Part shown: piece after piece, positions 37,201-49,395 of the stretch
How positions within the stretch are numbered: position 1 is the first letter of the stretch
How the letters are laid out: the number at the start of each line of letters is the position of its first letter
From: Proteles cristata cristata
Lineage: Eukaryota > Chordata > Mammalia > Carnivora > Hyaenidae
Length of the DNA stretch: 64,000 nt
Assembly: GCA_017311185.1 (NCBI GenBank)
Contig: JAESUZ010005468.1
Span: 62,001-126,000, forward strand
Direction: 5' to 3'
Notes under the pieces: generated by a model
The model's input: only the letters and a program-made list of their open reading frames with translations
Database searches by the model: none
Told to the model about the DNA's origin: nothing
Made by a program: the position numbers and the translations under genes

Positions 37201-37281
37201 ATAAATATCCTTATATGTTCTTTGTGTATAAATATCCTCATATGTTCTTTGTGTATAAATATCCTCATATGTTCTTTGTGT
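37201..37281 (+). repeat. 27-bp tandem triplication
   Basis: Three copies of a unit starting ATAAATATCC and ending TTCTTTGTGT lie at 37201-37227, 37228-37254 and 37255-37281. Only one base differs in the first copy. Confidence 0.95.
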
Positions 37282-37532
37282 ATACGTTGGGCAAGATTCT
37301 CTGTATTAAACAAACAAGCAAACAAAACAATAGCCCTGAGTCATGATGCAATCACATTTTCAGTTTTACTGGGTATTGCCAAATTGGTTTCCAAATGGTT
37401 GTACCAGTTTAAACTCCTATCAGCAACTTACATCCTTTCCTACACTTGGTGTTATTAGATTTTATACTTTGTTTCCAACTGGAAGGATATGAATGATCTC
37501 TTTAAAACTTAAATTTGCATTCCCTTTTTAAA

Positions 37533-37749
37533 AAAATTTTTTTTACTGTTTATTTATCCTTGAGAGAGTGAGAGAGACAGAGAATGAGCAGGGAAGGAGC
37601 AGAGCGAGAGAGGGACACAGAATCTGAAACAGGCTCCAGGCTCTGAGCTGTCAGCACAGAGCCCGACGCGGGGCTCAAACCCACAAACCGTGAGATCATG
37701 ACCTGAGCTGAAGTCGGAAGCTTAACTGACTGAGCCACGCAGGCACCCC
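37533..37749 (-). mobile_element. SINEC_Fc-type SINE with 17-bp TSD
   Basis: TGCATTCCCTTTTTAAA is exact at 37516-37532 and 37750-37766. Confidence 0.95.
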
Positions 37750-37766
37750 TGCATTCCCTTTTTAAA

Positions 37767-38965
37767 TTGAAGTATAGTTGGCATACAATGTTATATTAGT
37801 TTCAGGTCCGCAACATAATGATTTGACTATTCTATACATTGTCACTATAAGTATAGCTACCACCTGTCACCATACAATGTTATTATTAGTATCGATAACA
37901 TTCTCTATGTTGTACTTTTCATCCCTGTGACTTATTTATTTTATGCTTGGAAGTTTGTACCTCTTAATCTCCTTCACCTATCCCACCCCTCCCCCTACTC
38001 TCCTCCCCTCTGGCAACCACCAATTTGTTCTCTGCATTTATGATTCTGTGTTTTTTTTCAATTGTTTGTTTTTTAGATTTCACATATAAGTAAAATTATG
38101 ATTTTCATCTTTCTTTGTCTGACTTATTTCACTTAGAATAATAGCCTCTAGATCCATCCATTTTGTTGTAAATGTCAAGATCTCATTCTTTTTTTTTTTG
38201 GCTGAGTAACCTTTCATCTTCTTTACCCATTCACCAGTCAGTGGACACTTGGATTGCTTCCATATCGTGGCTACTGTAAATAATGCTATAAAAAACATAG
38301 AGGTGCATATGTCTTTTTAAATTAATGTTTTCATTTTCCTTGGGCAAATACCTAGTATTGGAATTACTGGATAATATGGTATTTCTGTTTTTAAATTTTG
38401 GAGGAAATTCCATACCGTTTTCCACAGTGGTTGCACCATTTGCATCTTTTAATTTGTAGTGGCAGAGGGGCACCTGGGTGGCTCAGTCGGTTAAGGGTCT
38501 AACTTTGGCTCAGGTAATGATCTCATGGTTTGTGAGTTCCAGCCCTGTGTGGGATTCTGTGCTGACAGCTTGGAGCCTGGACCCTGCTTCAGATTCTGTG
38601 TCTTGCGTCTGCCCCTCTCATGCTCATGCTCTGTCTTTCTCTGTCTCTCAATAATAAAGAAATGATAAAAAATAAAAAAATAAAATTTGTAGTGGCAGAA
38701 CTTCTTATCATGTTTTTGCTATTGGGTTTTTTTTTTCTCTGTAGTATACCTATTATATCTTTGCTCATTTTCATTTGGGTTGTCATATTCTTTATAAGAG
38801 TTCTTTATTTACTATGGAGTTTAATCCTTTGTTCTATTTCTTGCAAACGCTTTCTCCCTCCTTTAAATCAGTCACTTTGTTTATAAGGTTCTAGATAAAT
38901 AGAGATTTTAAGTTTAATGTAGCTAAAATTATTAATCATATAATTCATTTGTTTTGTGACTTAAA
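37767..38965 (-). mobile_element. Old L1 3' region, split by a SINE
   Basis: Reverse L1 phrases: AAGTATAGTTGGCATACAAT, TTAGTTTCAGGTCCGCAACA, CCATTCACCAGTCAGTGGAC and CAAATACCTAGTATTGGAAT. They continue after the SINE with TTTGGGTTGTCATATTCTTT. Confidence 0.8.
38467..38683 (+). mobile_element. SINEC_Fc-type SINE with 16-bp TSD
   Basis: AATTTGTAGTGGCAGA is exact at 38451-38466 and 38684-38699, inside the L1. Confidence 0.95.
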
Positions 38966-38977
38966 AAACAGACAACA

Positions 38978-39153
38978 GGGGGTGCATGGATGGCTCAGTC
39001 AGTTAAGTGTCTGACTTTGGCTCAGGTCATGATCTTGCAGTCCGTGGGTTTAAGCCTCACATCAGGCTCTGCACTGACAGCTCAGAGCCTGGAGCCTGCT
39101 TCAGCCTCAGTGTCTCCTTCTCTCTGCACCTCCTCCACTCTGCACTCGCTAAT
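38978..39153 (+). mobile_element. SINEC_Fc-type SINE, tail missing (left arm of second inverted pair)
   Basis: GGGGTGCATGGATGGCTCAG head to TCCACTCTGCACTCGC. It lacks the A-rich tail and abuts a reverse copy. Confidence 0.87.
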
Positions 39154-39348
39154 CTTTTTTTTTTTTTTTAATATTTATTTTTGAGAGAGCTCAAGTAGTG
39201 GAGGGGCATAGGGATAGGGACAGAGGATCTGAAGCTGGCTTTGCCTTGACAGCAGCTAGCCTAATGTGGGGCTTGAACTCACGAACCACGAGATCATGAC
39301 TAGAGACAAAGTTGGATGCTCAACCAAATGAGCCATCTAGGTGCCCCA
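39154..39348 (-). mobile_element. SINEC_Fc-type SINE (right arm of second inverted pair)
   Basis: Poly-T start, TTTATTTTTGAGAGAGCTC, AATGTGGGGCTTGAACTCAC and GAGCCATCTAGGTGCCCC. Confidence 0.87.
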
Positions 39349-39359
39349 GAGATAGTTGG

Positions 39360-40300
39360 TAATCTTAAGACTGGCCATGAGAAGCTGCACTTTAGGCAAA
39401 AGTTTTACCTGGACTAAATGGAGGTCAGGTTCTCACCAACTCACAGTTTTAGTATACATCGTAACTGAAATGAGAGTTTTCTCCTTGGTGAGTCACAGAT
39501 AGAAACTAAACCAGGTGAAGTTACCAAAGGAAATTTATTTGCAGCAAATAAGGAGATGACGGGGAAGAACTTCCAAAGCTGTGACTCCCAAGCAAGGGTG
39601 AATGGGTTTCTTTTATTTATGGTTAGGATGAATATTTAGAACGGAGAGTCTTGTCATTGCATGTAGAGGTGGGTGTAAGGTTGCACATGCACTTTAAGGA
39701 AACATACCCATATGTACATTGCATGTTATGTAAATGAAGCCAGTACTCCTCCTTGGGTGGAGATTTTAGTATTACAAGGAAGTAAAGATGGGGCACCAGG
39801 GTGGCTCATTGGTTAAGCATCTGACTTCGGCTCAGGTCATGATCTTGAAGTTCATGAGTTCGAGCCCTGCATTGGGCTCTGTGCTGACAGCGTGGAGCCT
39901 GGAGCCTGCTTTCGGTTCTGTGTCTCCCTCTCTCTCTGATTTTCTCTCTCTTTCAAAAATAAATAAACATTTAAGAAAATTTAAAAAAAAAATGAGTTAA
40001 AGATACTGTTCATCACCCCATGGGTCACTCTGTGGTCCATCTGTGCAGGTGTGAGTCAGGAGTTAAGCTCAAACTGGTCTGGGTGGTCTGGGCTGCTGGA
40101 TCACTTCATCTGGGCAGTTGTTATTGTTTGAGGGGTATGTTTGGTTTCCATCATGGGAAGCTAGTTGGGTCTTTTGCCTGAATAAGTGATAAAGCTGGAA
40201 AAAAGAGCTTAAAGAAAAATGTGGGACAAAGGTCAGTGGGTACAAGCAGGTGAGTAGTAAAGGTCAGGTCTTGGGGTCTCTCTTGTACCAATATCAGTTT
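39360..40300 (-). mobile_element. Possible ERV LTR, interrupted by a SINE
   Basis: The minus strand carries GCAAATAAATTTCC (a poly(A)-signal context near 39530-39543) followed by GGTAACTTCACCTGG, the layout of an LTR R-U5 end. U3-like sequence continues on the other side of the SINE at 39790. Termini and TSD were not identified, and no viral frame is present. Confidence 0.4.
39790..39995 (+). mobile_element. SINEC_Fc-type SINE
   Basis: GGGGCACCAGGGTGGCTCAT head, GTTCGAGCCCTGCATTGGGC and a CAAAAATAAATAAACATTTA tail. About 40300-41140 shows nothing I recognise. Confidence 0.93.
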
Positions 40301-41160
40301 TTGTTTGGTTTTGGGGAGGGTAGGAGGTAAACCAGATAGATGGGCTTTTGTTGCTTAACGATTATTATCATTCACATTATTCCTAAAAAAAATATTTTTG
40401 ATGCAAATGGGGAGTATTAATAATCTGGGATCTGATACTCCTTAAAAAAAGAAAAACAACAAAGAAATATGAGGTCATTTTAGTCACACTACAGCATGGG
40501 AGTTGCCTCTCATAGCATCCTATCAGTTCCATGGATGACAGCTGGGATTTGTAACACCTAATGTCTAATGCTGTGCTATTTGTTAAGAAAGTTTCTTTCC
40601 TGGATTAGATGAGTAGCTACTTTTCATATCCACAAGGAAACCCTACTCATCCCCAACTCTGCCTTGCTGAACGCTTGAATAGGAGGATGTATATACAAAG
40701 ATGATACGATGCCTATCTTGCTTCCAACAAGGAGAAAAATGTAGTGTAGCTTCTTTTTTACTGACTGTGAGAAGTGGAAAAGTTACTTTCTCCCTAAAAC
40801 TAGTTCTGCAAATCAAGTTTTAAAATCTTTGGTGAATTTTCCTCATTATATGAACTGTTTTAAAGCAGAATTAAAGAACAACCTATTAATCATCACGAAT
40901 GCTAACAATTATACCCTTACTTCACTGATTCTCCACAGATATTTACCTTCCAGAGAGGTCGGGCTTAGAGGATCACTGCCTTACAATGCTCTCTTTCACG
41001 TTTATAAGTGATGCTGTCCTCATTTTTTACAATAATCTCTCTAGCCTATACTAAGGACTGTTTTTATTCTTAAACAATTGAGTATTTATTTTTTTAAATA
41101 AAATCATTACTTTAAATTAATTTAAACAATTAACAAGAGTAGTTTAAAAAAATAACTTTG

Positions 41161-41380
41161 GGGGCACTTGGGTGTCTCAGTTGGTTAAGTGACCAACTTC
41201 GGCTCAGGTCATGATCTTGTGGTTCGTGAGTTCAAGCCTCGTGTCGGGCTCTGTGCTGACAGCTGAAAGTCTGGAGCCTGCTTCCGATTCTGTGTCTCCC
41301 TCTCTCTCTGCCCCTCCCCCACTCACAGTCTGTGTCTCTCTCTAAAATAAATAAAAACATTAAAAAAATTAAAAATAAAT
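41161..41380 (+). mobile_element. SINEC_Fc-type SINE with 13-bp TSD
   Basis: AAAAATAACTTTG is exact at 41148-41160 and 41381-41393. Confidence 0.94.
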
Positions 41381-41820
41381 AAAAATAACTTTGAAAGCTG
41401 ATCATAGAGTGGTACATACTAATCATAGAACATGGAAAAAATACTAAAAAAGAATATAAAAATCCATAAGCATGCCAGCCAGAAATAACAACTATTATTA
41501 TTTTATATCATAATTTCAGTCTTTTTTTTTCCTATGCATTTATCTGTACATTTTAACCCAAGATGAGATCATAAAGTCCATCTATTTTATAGATTTACTT
41601 TTTCCTATTCTTTTTTGGCTTAACATTTTACTAATTACTAAATATTATTCTAAAATATTATCATATCTAAAACATTCTTATATTTATATGCACATAAAAT
41701 ATACATAATTATTCTTTCTTAGGGTTGGGTCATTATGTAGGTAAATATAACCAACCATTTATTTTTATGATATGGATTTTAACAATGATGTTAAGAATGA
41801 TGAAGCTAATTTTAATAACT

Positions 41821-42738
41821 TTTTTTAAAGTTTATTTATTTTGAGAAAGAGAAAGAGCATATGTGAGTGGGGGAGGGACAGAGAGCATGGGAGAGAGAGA
41901 ATCCCATGCAGGCTGATGAAGGAACATAAGGCAACCTGACACCCTGCAAAGGTCACTCCCCCACCTTCCCCTCACCCCTAGGTGAGATATGTGTGATATT
42001 CCTCAGGCACTGCTGCTGCCCAAGGACAAAGGAAAGGAAACAAGAGGTTAAAGGATAGAGATCACAGTCATGAAGGACATGGGGCTCCATCAGTTTACTT
42101 GGGTCTTGGTAAACTACAAGAAAAAGGCAGTCTTATCAACAGCCAAATCTCCAAAAATCTATAGACTCTGTTTCCTGGAGCCTCAACATCACCTCCCCTG
42201 CAGAGTGACATGAGGAGAAAATCAAGAAGAAAATAGCAGGTAAAATTAAATTTATTTATGACCTGCAGCCCATTGACAAATACTTGAGGCAAATACAGAA
42301 CATTTCTTCAGGAGCCCCTACTGTCATGATGTTGATGTCTTACTAGAGGAAAAGCAACCTTAGCTTGACCATAGCAAGGCCTCTGATATCTCTTGTGTCC
42401 TCTTTAGCATTTAAAAGTCCCTCTGGAGACCTCCCTTTTGCCTTTACCTCCCCCAACTCCATAGTATGTAAGCAGTCACTCTCCACAATCCAGTGCAGCT
42501 CTTACTGCCCACATGTCCTGTCCCCATGCTTTAATAAAATCACCCCCCCCCTTTTTTTTTTTTGGCACCAAAGATGTCTCAGTAATTCTTTCTTGACCAT
42601 CAGCTTTGAACCTCCATCACTCCAAAACCCCATCACAGAGCCTGATACAGGGCTTGAACCCACGAATCGTGAGATCATGACCTGAGCTGAAATGAAGAGT
42701 CGGACGCTTAACCGACTGAGTCCCCCAGCTGCTCCTCA
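41821..42738 (-). mobile_element. SINEC_Fc-type SINE split by an LTR-like insertion
   Basis: The tail and linker half (AAAGTTTATTTATTTTGAGA ... ATCCCATGCAGGC) lies at 41821-41913. The head half (CACAGAGCCTGATACAGGGC ... ACTGAGTCCCCCAGC) lies at 42636-42738. Old L1-like sequence surrounds it (about 41500-41820 and 42740-42900). Confidence 0.85.
41914..42635 (+). mobile_element. LTR-like element inside a SINE (probable solo ERV LTR)
   Basis: The 722-bp insert begins TGATG and ends CATCA, the inverted TG...CA termini of retroviral LTRs. A poly(A) signal AATAAA sits at 42533-42538, about 100 bases before the end, followed by a C-run and T-run. It has no long open frame. A clean TSD was not found, and about a dozen SINE bases seem lost at the junction. 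Confidence 0.65.
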
Positions 42739-42929
42739 TTCTTTATAATTTTTTACACAGATCCTTGAATATTTCTTTAGGATATAATCCCACAATGGAA
42801 TTGCTCAATCAAATGCTACACAAATTTTTAGGGCTTTTCATATCTACTCTAAAATCTCCCTTGGTAAAACTTCTATCATTTATGCAGTTTGACGTACTTT
42901 AACCCTTATTTTTTACTTTCTTACAGATA

Positions 42930-43125
42930 AGTTTTTTTAATGTTTGTTCATTTTTGAGAGAGAGAGAGCAGAGGAGGGGCAGAGAGAGGTAGACTCAGAA
43001 TCCGAAGCAGGCTCTAGGCCCTGATCACTCAGCACAGTGCCCAATGTGGGGCTCGAACTTACAAACTGTGAGATCATGACCTGAGCTGAAGTTGGATGCT
43101 TAAATGACTAAGACAAGTAGGCCCC
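42930..43125 (-). mobile_element. SINEC_Fc-type SINE (diverged)
   Basis: TTTTTTTAATGTTTGTTCAT tail side, GAATCCGAAGCAGGCTCTAG and AATGTGGGGCTCGAACTTAC. Confidence 0.88.
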
Positions 43126-43129
43126 ACAC

Positions 43130-43226
43130 TCTCAGTGTAGAAAGGGCCCAAACCCAGGAACCTTGAGGTCATGACCTGAGCTGAAATCAAGGGTCGGAGA
43201 CTTACCCAACTGAGCCACCCAGGTAC
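43130..43226 (-). mobile_element. SINEC_Fc-type SINE, head half only
   Basis: GGGCCCAAACCCAGGAACCT, GAGGTCATGACCTGAGCTGA and CAACTGAGCCACCCAGGTAC. It is a second truncated copy directly behind the previous one. Confidence 0.8.
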
Positions 43227-43229
43227 TGG

Positions 43230-45800
43230 AGGCATGTCTCTTTTTAGAATGTGTCAGGAAGGTTGACCCACCCACCTGCTGACCCCTCTACCTGGAATGC
43301 CTGCTTGCTCCAGGTGATACCACTGATGCTTATCGGGGCCTTTTGTCTGGCAATATTTAAGTAAACATTCTCAAGGCCTGTGAAAACCTTGGATCCAACA
43401 GGGTTGCCCCATCCCCTCCCTCAAACTCTTAAAATTAAATTCCTTCTCTTATGTTTCTCATAAATTTCTCCATGTCTGGGTGGAAATACCAGAATTCCAG
43501 GCAGGACCATTAAGGCACATTGTACTTTACTCTAGGTCTCAAACTTCCCTGGGAGGGAGCCCCATTGCCAGTATTTGTTCTCCTCACCCAATACACACAA
43601 GAGCTGGAATATGAGGAGGGAGGGAGGTTGGCCAACTTTGAAGCCCCCTCCTCTACTTCTTCTGCACCCTCTCTAGGTTTGATGAGTGTTTCTATCTTGG
43701 ATTTTGGTGATGGGGGAGGAACTGGCTTCTCTGAATTCATTTGCTTTCTAATTCTATTTTTTGGGTGGGGTAGGGGTTGCTCACGTCTGGACATTCCTTT
43801 TAAATTTAGAAAATTATAATTTAGTATCTTTATTCTCACACCCAGAAGTGACCACTGCTTTGACTCTATCCAGAGGGTGGCCTCTTGTCTTGCAGCCCAT
43901 GGAAATGAGAGATCATAGGTAATGGTGTGGGGAATAAAATACATGGACTAACACCTCACAGAATCATCCCACCACAGAGCCTATGAATATTACGTTTTGC
44001 AGGATGAAATGGTTATGTTGTAAAAAGTGAAAATAATAGGAAAATCTATTTACACCATGACTAAAGCTATATGAAATTAAAATGTCTGTATAGGAAATAA
44101 GACAGAGATGAGGAATACCAAATTGCTAATATTGGTTACCTCTAGAGCTCTGGGATTATGCGTGAAATTTTCTCTCTATATTAGCCAAAATGCTTGGAAT
44201 TGCTTTCCTAAATAGGAAAAACTAAATTTACCAAAACACATAGAGAAATGTCTTTCATTGCTTGCTAGTACATTTCCTTGAATGGACCTTGAATGACGAA
44301 GAAATAACCTACATATATACATAAAGATCCCATCTTCCTGCAGTAAGCCACTGCAGTGTTTTAATAACTTTCTTGGTTAAAAGTCTTCCTTCTATCCGTC
44401 ACTGAATGTCTTCTGCTACATTATTATAACGATTATAGTGTCTCTGGCTAAAATAAAGTTGTAGTTTGTTGTTTAGCTAATGTTACCACCATGGTTAACC
44501 ACAAAAGTATCTTTATGTATTGTTTATAACAATATGTTGTTTAAACTGTTGGTTGTTTATTGAAAGCATTACAAACTGTGGAAACTTCTATCATAATGTA
44601 TCATAATATAGTGGAATAAATGTGAGCAGGAATGAAATCATTTATCTGTGTGTTCTCAGTATCTACCAGACTTGTAGCACATAAGAGAGACTCACAACAA
44701 GAGATTGTTAAATCAATGGATTAAATTAAAAAAATTTTTAAATTGTAATCACTTCCTAAGAATATAAATGATTGGAAATACCTTGATTTTTGAAAACTCT
44801 CTGGATTAAAACCCAGATCAAGACTTTTATTAGATATTTTTCAAGAAAATTATCCTCGTCTACAATAGAAGGCGCTTTGCCTGGATGCCTAACTCTTCAC
44901 CGTCTATTAAAATGTATAATTCTACAATTTTATGATTCATTGGACTATAAATGTCAAAATATTCAAAACTAGCTGTTTTCTGTTTTTAAATATTGTTTCT
45001 TTTAAGAAAAACGTATTAAAAAATAAAAAAGAACTGGCATAGTTAGGCCAGACCTGTATTTTCAATGGAAACAGAGCTGAGTAGATTCAGACAGCAGAGC
45101 TGTGTGACTAAACAATCCTCGCTCAACATGGCAGAATGGAGTCTATTTTTACATGTAGAAAGGATAAATTTTTTAAAAAACAGCTTTATGCTTTAAACAG
45201 TCTTTTCACACTCCATATTGACTGTGCACATGGCTTGAAATAAACTAGAATTCGAGTATGGTAGAAATGCTACAGGGGCAGCTCACTGACAATCAACAAC
45301 GTTGAAAGCTTGGATTGTAAGATCACAGAATCTGCCTGGAGAAAGAGGAAAGAATAAAATCTGTTATCAAGCAAAGTGCTTTTCAGCCTCTAGTCCAGAA
45401 CTTTGTGTAGTTTCAGCAGTGGCCCAAAGTAGCAGCAATTCAGACCAAAGTGAATCCTACCAGTGTGTTCCAGTTTGAAGTATCCATTTTAAGATGGGGT
45501 AATCAATCCCTAGTCTGGAGTTCTTGAAACATCCTTGAGGACGTTGTGGATAGTTTTAGGGTCAACTACAGAATCTCATTCGGTCTAAGATGACCAGAGA
45601 TTCCTTAATATTATGAGCTCAGGTTGTGGAAAATCCAATGGCAGTATTTCCAAAGTGTGATGGCTAGGGTATTTACGGTAATGCCATTTTCCCTGCCCAC
45701 CCCTCTGTGAATGTACTACCATGGTACGCTCTGGTCCCATGCTGTCCAATATGGGGCCATTAAGTACACATGGTTATTGAATACCTGAAAGTGACTAATC
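43230..45800. other. No gene recognised; possible LTR-like sequence at the left
   Basis: About 43230-43520 has a weak LTR look (TTTGTCTGGCAATATTTAAG and an A/T-rich end), but no termini. A 144-codon minus frame at 43510-43944 has no recognisable domain. The remainder (44000-45800) is AT-rich with no element I can name. Confidence 0.4.
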
Positions 45801-45815
45801 CAAATTGGATGTACA

Positions 45816-46163
45816 TGTGTAGCAACATGGATGGACCTTGAGGGTGTTATGCTGAGAGAAATAAGTCAGGCAGAGAAGGACAAATATCATATGTTTGCAC
45901 GCATAGGAGGATTAGGAGGAACTTAACAGAGGACCATGGGGTAGAAGAAGGGGGAAAATCGTGGGGGGAAGGGAGAGAGGAAAACCATGAGAGACTCTTG
46001 AATGCTGACAAAAACTGAGGACTGATGGATGTTGGGGGGAGGGGGAATGGGCATGGAGGAGGGCACTCGTGGGGATGAGCACTGGGTGTTATGTGGAAAC
46101 TAATTTGACAATAAACTGTTTCTAAAATAAAATAAAATAAAATAAAAAATAAATACAAAAAAA
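45816..46163 (+). mobile_element. Recent 5'-truncated carnivore L1 with 15-bp TSD
   Basis: CAAATTGGATGTACA is exact at 45801-45815 and 46164-46178. The insert starts in the end of ORF2, has the same G-rich 3' UTR as the L1 at 36284 and ends with an AAAAT-patterned tail. Confidence 0.95.
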
Positions 46164-46299
46164 CAAATTGGATGTACAGTAAGTATAAAATATACACTGA
46201 AGTTTGAAAGCTTAGTACAAAAAAATAATGTAAAATATCTCAATAATAATTTTGTTTAATTATATGTATGAAAGATCATATTTTGGATAAGTTCAGTTA

Positions 46300-46795
46300 A
46301 ATAAGATACACATACACACAGGAATATTTCTCAGCCATAAAAAAAATGAGATATTGCCCTTTGTGACAACATGGGTGGACTTTGAGGGTGTTATGCTAAG
46401 TGAAATAAGTCAGGCAGAGAAAGAAAATACCACACGAATTCACTTATATGTGGAATCTAAAAAATAAAACAAATGAACAAACAAAACACCGAATCTTAGA
46501 AACAGAAATCAAATTGGTAGTTGTCAAAGAGGAGATGGGGGGGTGGGTGGGGAAAATAGAAAAAGGGAATTAAGAGGTACAAATTTCGAGTTATAAAATA
46601 AATAAGTCTCAGAGATGAAAAGTATAGCCCAAGGAATATAATCAATCATATTATAATAATGTCATATGGTGACAGATGGTGTCTACACTTGCCATGGTGA
46701 GCACTGAGTAATGTTCAGACCTGTCAAATCATTAGCTGTACACCTGAAACTTATGTAACATTGTATATTAATTGTACTTCAATAAAGAAGTGAGA
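46300..46795 (+). mobile_element. Older L1 3' end
   Basis: GGAATATTTCTCAGCCATAA, GTGTTATGCTAAGTGAAATA, GTCAGGCAGAGAAAG, TGGTGAGCACTGAGTAATGT, CACCTGAAACTTATGTAACA and TTGTACTTCAATAAAG form an L1 3' end of an older subfamily. About 46800-47640 shows nothing I recognise. Confidence 0.85.
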
Positions 46796-47650
46796 TATAG
46801 TATTATTAACCTCAACTTTGCCTATTTCTTTTTACTGTCTTTCAAAGTGGCCATTAGAACATTTTCCTTTATGTGTGGTCTACATTTGTGGTGTACATTA
46901 TATTTCCACCTGACTGTGTTGCTCTGGACAGGCAGCCCTGCAAAAGCTCCCGTCCATGCCAACATTTCACTCCCGCAGCATGCTGGGAGTTGTACCTGGG
47001 GCCACTAGAGAAGGCTCTGGAGGAGGTAGAGTGAAGAGGATTTATCTGATGGCCAACAGCAGGGGAGAGCCCAGTGCTGGGTGCTCAGGTTGAGTCTGGG
47101 GCTGAGAGCAGATGAAATGGAGAAAATAACACATCTTTGCACTTCATTTCTTTAAGCGCATTTATCTCAACAAGTAAATTAAAAAAACAAACAAACCCAT
47201 AATTAGTAAAGTTAGGTCTGTGGATGTGGGTATTCCAAACACAAGTTTGTTTTTTACATCAAGGTGACTGTTTACTTAAGATTCTTTGAATAAAACTGTT
47301 GATATATATTATTATTTGCTGGTTTTTATTATGACTTCTTAACGTTTCTATTTCATATAGCACAGGGTTCATTATCTCTATCACATCAGGAGATAGCTAG
47401 CTTTGGGCCATTCAAGGAAGAAGAGAAGCTAACCAGGCTGCCTTATGCTGTTTTTCTATAATATTATCTGCACCGTAATCCCATTCTCACGTTGCGGTCC
47501 TTGGACTCAAAGTGCCTGCACTTAGGATCTGTGGGAGGAGTTGATAATATGCTGAACTGTAGTTTTGAATGTTTCTATCAGCCCCTGAGGACTCCAGTTG
47601 CATTATTTTGAAAGGTGTTCAAGAACTTCCTGTTTAAGTAGGGAACAAGA

Positions 47651-47874
47651 GGGGCACGTGGGTGGTTCAGTCAGTTAAGCATCTGTCTTTGGCTCAGGTT
47701 ATGATCTCACCATTTGTGGGTCTGAGCCCCGCATCAGGCTTTGTGCTGAAGGCTCGGAGCTTGGAGCCTACTTCAGTTTCTGTGTCTCCCCGCCCCTCCC
47801 TGCTTACTCTCTCTCTCTCTCTCTCTCTCTCTCAAAAGTAAATAAAACATTAAACAAAATTTTAAAAAAATAGA
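47651..47874 (+). mobile_element. SINEC_Fc-type SINE with 12-bp TSD
   Basis: TAGGGAACAAGA is exact at 47639-47650 and 47875-47886. The CT linker is expanded at 47807-47833. About 47887-49020 has no recognised element. Confidence 0.94.
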
Positions 47875-49021
47875 TAGGGAACAAGAATTCTACTGAAGAT
47901 CTTTTTTTTTCCTGTTGAAGTTCACAATGCAGGAAAAAAGGGCAGAAAAACAGCCTGAGGATGAAGGCAGTTTTGAAAAGAGTTGAATTCATTAACCATC
48001 TTCTTCCACACAGAGAAGTTTTTTATTCACTTGCTTGGCAATTTGTACCCAGGTAGGCACAAGGTGAAGGTATATAGTAGGTGCTGATCTTGCAAGCAAT
48101 TAAGAAACCTCAGTATGAAGTTACATGTTCATTACAACTTAATAAAGAAGGAAATAAGAGGAAATCTCACAGAAGACAATTTCTGGTATGTATCTGAAAA
48201 TTTCACAATGAAGAAACTCAAAATTAGCAAAGAAGGAAAGAAATTTCTTTTAAAAGAGAAAGATATTTGTTTTTACCTCTAAAAAAGATCAAGAGGTCTG
48301 CTATCAATTTGAGCAGACTCCCTAATAAGTAACAATAATGTGCCTGCCTGGCCAAATTTTCATATGGGCTTTGTTCCCACTATTGTTTAGAAGCCAAGAA
48401 TTAAGTTGAACTGAAAAAGCCTAGCTTGTTTTCGGTCATCATATTGTGTTATCAACGTTATGAAATAACACACAATGTTAGAAAAGCAAGTACAGTAAAA
48501 GGGAGTTCTTTAAAACTGCTTTATTTCTTCTGTATTTAACTTAGTCCTTGGGGAAAAGGGAAAAGAGGCAAAAATGTTTCTCCTATTTTATAAATACATG
48601 GAGTACAAAATCCTTTTAATTTGGAGCTCATTTGGCTGAGCACCTCTGAGAGGAAACCTCTGGGAGACATCGTGGGACACACTTTGATCTTGGTTTCTTA
48701 TACAACCAGCTGCAGCTATTAATGAGTTCACGGCACCAGGGCATAAGACATCATAGTCCTTATTGTTTTAACCAAATGTCATCAGCTTTGAGCTCTCATC
48801 CATTTACCTGGCAGGAAATCAAATCCCAGTTACTGTTCAAGCCCTTGTCATCCCTTCCACAGAATCATACAAGAATCACGGGCTTACATTGCCCACTTTG
48901 AGAGGAGGCCTATACTTAGTCCTTGGATATTGACTTCATTCCCATTGTCCATCCAAAGGACTGGAGGTAGAAAAATTAATATATATGTCAGGTATTGTCC
49001 CCCATTTGTGGAGAGTTGCTT

Positions 49022-49395
49022 TATTAGTCTACTTGGACTGACAAAAAGTACCACAGACCGGGTGGCTTAAACAACAGAAATATACCTTCTCACAGTTTTG
49101 GAGGCTGGATGTGTAACGTCAAGGTGAGAGCTGGCGTGGTTTCTCCTGAGGCCTCTCTCTGGCTTATCCACAATCACCTTCTCGCTGGGTCTCCACTGGG
49201 TCTACTCTCTGTGCACACACGCTCCTGGATTCTTCCTCTTCTTATAAGGACACCAGTCCTGCTGGATTAAGGCTGTACATTTATGTCTAAAACTTAATTA
49301 CCTCCTTACAGGTCTTATCTCCAAATACAGTCACCTTGGGGGTTAGGATTTTCAACCTATGCATTTTGGGGAGGAGGAAAAGACCCAGTTGAGTC
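49022..49395 (-). mobile_element. MLT1-type LTR (ERVL-MaLR)
   Basis: The sequence is the reverse of the MLT1 LTR: TTATTAGTCTACTTGG, then CACAGACCGGGTGGCTTAAA, then CTCACAGTTTTGGAGGCTGG, then CTTCCTCTTCTTATAAGGAC and TTATCTCCAAATACAGTCAC. It is an ancient, non-coding solo LTR. Confidence 0.85.

Noticed and set aside
43510..43944. 144-codon minus-strand frame and its 99-codon plus-strand partner
   Set aside because: No domain or known family was recognised, and the flanks carry no splice or promoter logic. An ancient retroviral or LTR origin is possible but unsupported.
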